From: Adiantum capillus-veneris
Lineage: Eukaryota; Streptophyta; Polypodiopsida; Polypodiales; Pteridaceae
NCBI GenBank assembly: GCA_014529385.2
Contig: CM043960.1
Span: 77,337,910-77,401,909, forward strand
Length of the DNA stretch: 64,000 nt
Direction of reading: 5' to 3'
The notes under the pieces are model-generated. The model saw nothing but the letters and a program-made list of their open reading frames with translations. It searched no databases and was not told the origin of the DNA. The stretch's first letter is position 1, and every line of letters begins with the position of its first letter. A program made the position numbers and the translations under genes. Below are positions 58,480-64,000 of the stretch, piece by piece.

Positions 58480-60626
58480 TTGGATGTTGAATCTCAAAAA
58501 GTGTCTAAGAATTCTTCAGGAATTGTGTGCAAGGAATTGCCTTGATTCATGATTTCTTCGGTAGATACTCTACTGGAGGTTTCTCCGAGTATGCCCTGAT
58601 TTCCTAGTGCACGACTAGATCTAAGGTTCATATAGACTTATGAAGCCCTGGATAGAGTACTCACGTTTGGACCGACTTGTCGTCAATTTTCACTTGATTC
58701 AATTGCAACTTTCTGTTAAGCCACTGATTCCTCGTCTGCAACCTGATTTCTGTACAATTTAATCAAGTTAGCTATTCTTCTATAAAGAAAATAGTGCTCT
58801 TGAGAACTCTCGTGATTGGTCTCTGTGTATCACTTCAAATCGACCTATGGGAATCAAAATTTGACTTTTAGATTTGACTTTAGCAAAAATCAAAGGTCTA
58901 ATCTGCAACCTATAAACTGAGTGTATCTGTACCAACTTTGATCCGATTGAACCCAAAATTGCTCTGTGGCCTTATATTATGTTGGTCTATCACTGTATGA
59001 GTTCAAAAGTCCAAAATGACGTCTCTGGATAGCAGAAGTAAATAATCGTGATTATTTACTTTTGTCAAATTTTTGGCACTTTTTAATAGGTTTGGCAAGT
59101 ATACCACTTGTTAGAGTCTCTGGGCAAATTTCAACAAGTTTGGACCAATTCTGATCAAGTTTATCAACTGTTTGGTGTTTGCAGACTCTGAGTATGAGAG
59201 TCTGGCTTAAGTCTCACTTTTGGGATCCAAATTTTACCAAAATTGATTTGTGAGGTCTACTTGATGTGCTTGACCTTGTGGTATACTCAAATTTGCAAAA
59301 TCATCAAGTTTTGAAGCAGATGTAAATAATCGCGATTATTTACTTCTGATAAATTTTTGTAAATTTTTGTCCCAACTTTGACACAGATCTGCTAAGCACC
59401 TTAAGTTAAGGTCACTAGCCAATTTCCATCTAGTTTGGATAATTTTTGGTCAAATGGTCATCAATTATGTGTCCACAGACTAACTTTGTAATTTTAGTCA
59501 CCAATTTCACTCCAGTGGTCCAAATCTTACTAAACCTGGTTTGTGGGTCCAAATCTTACCAAATCTGGTTTGTGGGCTTATTACAACATGGTGAAGCTAG
59601 TGGTATGCAGACTTGGTCAAAAAAGTTGAACAATAGGGCAGATGTAAATAATCGCGATTATTTACTTCTGACAAATTTTTGTAAATTTTTGGTCAACTGA
59701 GCATATACACATGTTTATCACATCAACATAAGCCTTTGAATCAAATTTCAACAAGTTTGGACAAATTTTTTCCAAATTTATACTCAAGATTCAAAAAGTC
59801 AGTACAAACTTTAGTTTTTACTCTGTTTTTTGTCAGTTTAGTGATCCAAATCTTTTGGGCCTTTACAAAAGTTGTTTGTACACATGCAATGAGTCAATGG
59901 TATGAACCTTGGCCAATTTAGAGCAGAAAGTTAATAATCACGATTATTAACTTTAGGCTTGAAATGAGCACTTTTTTGCAATTTTCTCAAGACAATCTTT
60001 TTATGATGCATTTTAAGCCTATGAATCAAGTCAAAACTTAATTTGGCCTAAAATGTTAAGAAAAAGTAAATAATCTGAGTTTTGGTCAACTTCTTGAAAT
60101 TATTACCTCGAAGTGTCTTTGAGCTGACCCACTGGTTCAGACAACTCTTAGGCTTACTCTCCAGTCGGCTTGAGTGGATTCAAGTCTTTTCAAGCTATTT
60201 CTAGCCGTAGACCTAAAATTCTGCAACTTCCAATAACAACTCACACTTGATTCTTTTAGAGAGAGCAATGTTCTGAAATCCACCTCGGATCCTACTTACC
60301 CTACCCCTAGATTCTCATGCAAAGGGGTTGTGGAAAGTGTCCACAAACACTCGTTTTCTTGTGTTTTTTATGTTTTTTAGAGTCTTCATCTTAAGACTTG
60401 TCTTGTCTACCAATCATTCTCCAAATCCTAATCTAAATCTACAATCCTACAGTCCTAAAGGTACTCAACAAGTACGATTACTTCCAAGCTACCTCTACAC
60501 AGCAAAAGACGACAATCTTAAGCTATGCAGTTTCTAAAAGAAAGTTTTGAACTCTAAGTGAACCTAGAGGAAGTTAAAGACGATACACAAGATGCTCATG
60601 TTTTTTTCTAGTTTAGGTCTCTTCGA
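58480..60626 (-). other. Element C 5' leader with repeated palindromes
   Basis: About 2.1 kb between primer site and gag without a coding frame. It contains 22-bp palindromes GTAAATAATCGCGATTATTTAC at 59322-59343 and 59644-59665 (perfect), a one-base variant at 59038-59059, and GTTAATAATCACGATTATTAAC at 59930-59951. A half copy follows near 60063. Spacing is 284, 322 and 286 bp, and flanking text (CAAATTT, AAGTTTGGA, GATCCAAATCTTACCAAA) also recurs, so the leader is a diverged tandem array. Such hairpins in a genomic RNA leader could serve packaging or dimerisation (inference). Confidence 0.8.
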
Positions 60627-60644
60627 TCCCCGGCAACGGCGCCA
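60627..60644 (-). promoter_or_regulatory. Primer-binding site, tRNA-Asp type
   Basis: The plus strand TCCCCGGCAACGGCGCCA equals the 3' end of plant tRNA-Asp including CCA. The match extends leftward into GATCCCCGG of the T arm. It lies two bases inside the 5' LTR end, as required for minus-strand primer annealing. This fixes the element's orientation. Confidence 0.92.
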
Positions 60645-60646
60645 AA

Positions 60647-61553
60647 TGTGGGACGCATGTCTAGCCTCACCATCCTATCTTAGTGTAGTATTAGCGAGAA
60701 CCATGATTAATTTGTCGAACCATGGGACGAAGCTAACTCGACTAGTGCATAGAGGCTACAAGAGGTTGTCAATCTCTCGGAAAAAAACTAACAACTAGCA
60801 TTTAACTCAAGCTACACTCAAGTGACTGAAATCACCAAAAGCCAATCGCTCATCGGCAAGAAAATCACATTTGTTACAGGATCAAATGACATCCAAACAT
60901 AATAAAACTTCTAGGACACGTTTATAAGACCTAAGTACACATACCTATGACCTCAGACCCCACTTTAGGTCAAGTTCCAAAATCGTGATTATTAACAGCA
61001 ATGAATTTTTGACCTAGTCGTTTTTGACCCAGAATGCATCTAAATGCTTAGCAATGATGCCCCAATACCCCGCTTATACTTAGTTTTAGATTTGAACATG
61101 TAAATTCCTAGTTATGATGAAATTAGGTCGCAGGCCGGCGACGCCAAAAGCTACGAAATACTGTGAATGGTTTACGTCAATGCATAGAGCTCTTACATGC
61201 GGTTGCAATGCGACAAATACAATCGCAATATGACAATCCGAGAGGGAGGATTAGGAAGCGCGAGAAGGAGATAAGTGAGGGCCGTTAGCTCACGCTATGT
61301 ATTTCTTATCCAAAAACGTATTAAAAACTTACAAAAATTGGCTTTTATACCTTAGCCAAGGTTTTTGGGTGGTCAAATCTAATAATCTAGAGTTCTACCA
61401 AAGCTGGAAATTGATTGGCTGATACAATTTGGAAGCTTGTAGCCCAGGCTCATTAATTACATGGTAGGAGTTACAATATTCCCGATTTATCAAAATAATA
61501 AATGTTTTATAAGGAGAACTCCGAATGGTGTCTGTGTTAGCTTGCTACTAACA
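60647..61553 (-). repeat. Element C 5' LTR (907 bp)
   Basis: On the element strand it begins TGTTAGTAGCAAGC and ends GCGTCCCACA. The end abuts the primer site. It shares overall sequence with the five left LTRs but differs in many positions and small indels, and it lacks a short segment near its element-strand start. A TATA-like box is at 61342-61349. Confidence 0.93.
61342..61349 (-). promoter_or_regulatory. TATA box in element C 5' LTR
   Basis: The minus strand reads AAGGTATAAAAGCC. It lies about 205 bp into the LTR, leaving a short U3 and a long R-U5. The same TATAAAAG survives in LTR copies 2, 4 and 5. It is lost in the leftmost copy (near 42030) and changed to TATAAAGG-type context in none that I could see with certainty. 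Confidence 0.6.
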
Positions 61554-63135
61554 TAGCACATACTACCAGCTAATAATGTGATGCCAGATTTCAGAGAGGA
61601 AGCAAGAAAGATCTTGCAAAACTTGGGGATGCATTACAATTTGATTCACACTTGTCCTAACGACTACATTCTTTTCAGAGGGGAATACATAGACATGGAG
61701 AAGTGTCCGAAATGTGATTCCGAGAGACATCGAGTAGATCTCCATGGACAAAAAATTCCAGAAAAGGTTTTGTGACATTTTCCTCTGCTTCCTCGCATCA
61801 AGCATTTCTTCGAACGTAAGTCCATGGCCGCCCAAGCATCATGGCACAAGGAGAATAGATCTTCGAATGGTGTGCTACAGGATTCCTATAGATTTCACAG
61901 CCTGGAAACATATAGACGATACATGGCCGGATTTCACCAGGGAAGCTTGAAATATTTGCATAGGCCTGGCTATGAATGGCATAAATCCATTTGGTCAGAG
62001 ATCAACATCTTACGTGTATGGCCCGTTGTCATCGTCAACTACAACATTCCCCTGTGGTTGACTACCAAGAAGGGGCACTTATTTTTAAGCTTGATTGTGT
62101 CGGGGCAGTATAAAGTGAAGAATATAGATGTGTATCTTCGTCCAATAGTGAAAGAGATACAACAATTGTGTATTGGCATAGAAGTGGTGGATATGATCTT
62201 ATACAAAGGTCGACGGAATTCTTTGATCAGAGGCATTCTAATGTGGACCATGCATGACTATCCCGGACGAACAGAATGCTCAGGTGATTTAGACTCAAAC
62301 TCAAACACTATAAATCTTGGTTTTTATCAAGATTATCTATTGTCATGTGTATTTATTGTCAAGTGGTGGATATGAGCCGACACAAAGGTTGACGGAATGC
62401 CTTGATCAAAGGTATTCTAATGTGGACCATGCATGACTATCCCGGACAAACAGAATGCTCACGTGATTTACACTCAAACTCAAACACTATAAATCTTGGT
62501 TTTTCTCAAGATTATCTATTGTCATGTGTATACATGCAAGGCTTCAAACAAGCATATACAGAGCATGTGTCACATGTGGACCTAGACTTAATGCACATCG
62601 AGCGCCCTCATTGAAGAAGAAAATCTACGAAGGTCATCAAGCGTATCTTCTAGAGAATCATGAGTTACGCGATGGATTTTTGGGAAGAGAGCCACCAAGG
62701 ATGTCTGCACAAGCATGGTTAGAGCAGAAGGAGATGTGTGATGACGCTTTGCCCCCAGGGATGAAGAGACTCTCTCTATGGTACGAGTTACCATATCGGC
62801 CTAGGCTCATGATCAATCACTTACTCGATCCAATGCACATATTCAAGAATGTGGGTAATGTGTTGTGGGACCATCTGACCAAAAAGAAAGATACTTTGAG
62901 AGCCAGGGTTGACCTTAGAAATGTGGATTGTATGGAGAAATATTGGCCACAGACAACACCCGATGGATCGATAAAACTCCCTAAAGTGCCATGGATTTTG
63001 ACAGGAGCCCAAGAATGCAAAGTAAAAGAGACCATTCGATTTGCGCGAACCCCCACTGGCGTAATGTACTCACTCCGAACATGTTTCACTAAAGAAGGGA
63101 AGTTTACCGGTTTGAAGTCACACAACCTGTCATAA
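61554..63135 (+). pseudogene. CACTA TNP2 transposase, catalytic part (Transposase_21)
   Basis: The first block (61578-61775) carries MHYNLIHTCPNDYILFRGEY and CPKCDSERH, the zinc-containing entry to the domain. After a shift at about 61775 come LKYLHRPGYEWHKSIW, WPVVIVNYNIPLWL, LFLSLIVSGQYKVKNIDVYL and GILMWTMHDYPG, the diagnostic TNP2 DDE-region motifs. A 179-bp duplication (62184-62541) breaks this exon and a probable intron. The last block (62524-63135) has ARLQTSIYRACVTCGPRL, PPGMKRLSLWYELPYRP, MINHLLDPMHIFKNVG and a GLKSHN end just where DUF4218 would follow. Nothing after 63135 continues it. Confidence 0.85.
62184..62541 (+). repeat. 179-bp tandem duplication in the CACTA TNP2 relic
   Basis: GTGGTGGATATGA at 62184 recurs at 62363, and the two units agree over most of their length (CATTCTAATGTGGACCATGC, CTCAAACACTATAAATCTTGG). 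The unit spans the end of an exon (a WTMHDYPG motif, present twice) and the following non-coding part, so the duplication arose in genomic DNA. Confidence 0.92.
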
Positions 63136-64000
63136 AATGTGTCAGGTATGTTTGAAGTGGAATATATCATAATGGAGGTTGGGTAACAAATTCTGTGTGG
63201 ACTTTAATATCATTGCTAGACGTATTTTGCAGTTTATTTTACCGATAAGACCTATTTAGGAATTTTGGGAATTATTCAAGTCCTATTTCTTATAACGCTA
63301 TTAAAAAACTTAGTATTTTTGTGTAGTTTGAGCTATCATCTATTGATGGTTACACTCTATGTTTCATATACCCCTTCACACATATTTATAGGGATATGTG
63401 TATTTATATACATACTTATATGCATCAACTACAATGACATCAAAAGCATGAGGGAAGCATGGCACTAAACTCAATTTGCATTATACAACATTATTCATGT
63501 AGAAAAAGTTCTTTGAATAAGTAGCTCAAATTTGAGACATTAACGTTAAAGAATTGGATATATCAACGCTCATGAAAAGAATCTACAATAATCAAAGACA
63601 AATTTTAGAATTGAAGAGACCTCAAAATAATGTGGTGTTTAGAAACACTAAGATAGAAAATAAAATCCAATTCACATATTTAGATGGATCCAAGTATTTT
63701 ACAACTCATCCGAGGAAATGATACTATGTCAAGAGGCTCAATGACTATAAATACATCATTAAACTTTGCGTTTTCTCATGTATTGCTCCAATACGTACAA
63801 GATTTCTCTATCACAAGCTGCTTCATTTACCAACATATTGCAAGTATACTCTCGTTTGTCCCTTGCATAGATCCAACCAAGTAACCATGCAGTGATTGTT
63901 CTCTCCAAAAAACTTTCAAGCTCTTCTATTGATTGATTCCACATTTTTGGAAAATATGTTAGCTATGATTTGTGAATTGGCCCTTTAAATAAAAAACATG
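63136..64000. other. AT-rich, no gene seen
   Basis: It follows the last TNP2 block. No DUF4218 continuation, LTR or terminal inverted repeat could be identified up to the window end. Confidence 0.4.

Larger units (their letters stand above)
41335..61553 (-). mobile_element. Ty3/gypsy element C with five tandem 3' LTRs, no integrase
   Basis: It reads right to left: 5' LTR (61553-60647), tRNA-Asp primer site, long leader with palindromes, gag, protease, RT (interrupted by a copia element), RNase H, an unknown fused domain, polypurine tract, then five LTR copies ending at 41335. Flanking GAGCA (41330-41334) and TAGCA (61554-61558) are a 5-bp target duplication with one change. The host sequence is a CACTA TNP2 gene. 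Without the copia insert the internal part is about 9.1 kb. No zinc-binding or DDE integrase is present. Confidence 0.9.
40690..63135 (+). mobile_element. CACTA element relic (TNP2 gene) split by a 20 kb retrotransposon
   Basis: The N-terminal part of a TNP2-type transposase is at 40690-41334 and the remainder at 61554-63135, both on the plus strand. Between them lies Ty3 element C, flanked by GAGCA and TAGCA. The protein text resumes where the family sequence predicts: the left part ends in the linker just before the conserved YYxxR...ACPNDxxLFR region, and the right part begins with it. No CACTA termini were found in the window, and DUF4218/DUF4216 are absent after 63135. Confidence 0.75.

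Noticed and set aside
63136-64000. Continuation of the CACTA transposase (DUF4218)
   Set aside because: Frames here lack the VHLLVHL and ARPEGSMAEG motifs; nothing supports a further exon.

Overview
This window is almost pure repeat from a large land-plant nuclear genome. The evidence is: decayed plant-type Ty3/gypsy and Ty1/copia retrotransposons, CACTA (En/Spm) transposon proteins, a retroelement primer-binding site matching plant tRNA-Asp, long GT/GA microsatellites, and no intact cellular gene, rRNA, tRNA or bacterial-type operon. The protein flavour suggests a non-flowering plant (fern, lycophyte, bryophyte or conifer), but that is an inference and the species cannot be read from the sequence.

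Layout. 1-6.1 kb: 3' part of a decayed Ty3 element (A, + strand) with RT, RNase H, integrase and a long extra ORF after the integrase. 6.1-10.9 kb: non-coding DNA, a short tandem repeat and a very old second Ty3 relic ending in a polypurine tract. 10.9-12.8 kb: an unrecognised, broken coding relic on the minus strand. 12.8-19.9 kb: mostly featureless, with a (GT)52 microsatellite and a degenerate minisatellite. 19.9-23.9 kb: a CACTA relic on the minus strand (GCGACG subterminal repeats, TNP1-like protein, DUF4216 and DUF4218 parts of TNP2). 24.2-27.7 kb: a 3.4 kb pseudogene on the same strand for a DUF7869-like protein. 27.8-32.5 kb: two satellite-like arrays whose monomers carry a 22-bp dyad core, separated by a microsatellite cluster. 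32.5-39.6 kb: Ty3 element B (+ strand), gag to a probable 3' LTR, again with an extra ORF after the integrase. 39.6-40.7 kb: a TTAGATTTA-rich repeat and a GA run.

40.7-63.1 kb is a three-level nest. A second CACTA TNP2 gene (+ strand) is split by a 20.2 kb Ty3 element (C, - strand, 41335-61553). Element C is itself split inside its RT by a nearly intact 5.27 kb copia element (- strand, 48186-53457). Reading frames and target duplications on both sides of each insertion support this order. Element C is unusual in four ways: its 3' end is a tandem array of five LTRs, it has a 2.1 kb leader with four regularly spaced palindromes, it lacks integrase, and its RNase H is fused in frame to an unrecognised domain.

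All protein-coding features are relics. Most in-frame stops sit where the family normally has Trp, Gln or Arg and fit C-to-T/G-to-A decay, as expected for methylated, silenced transposons.
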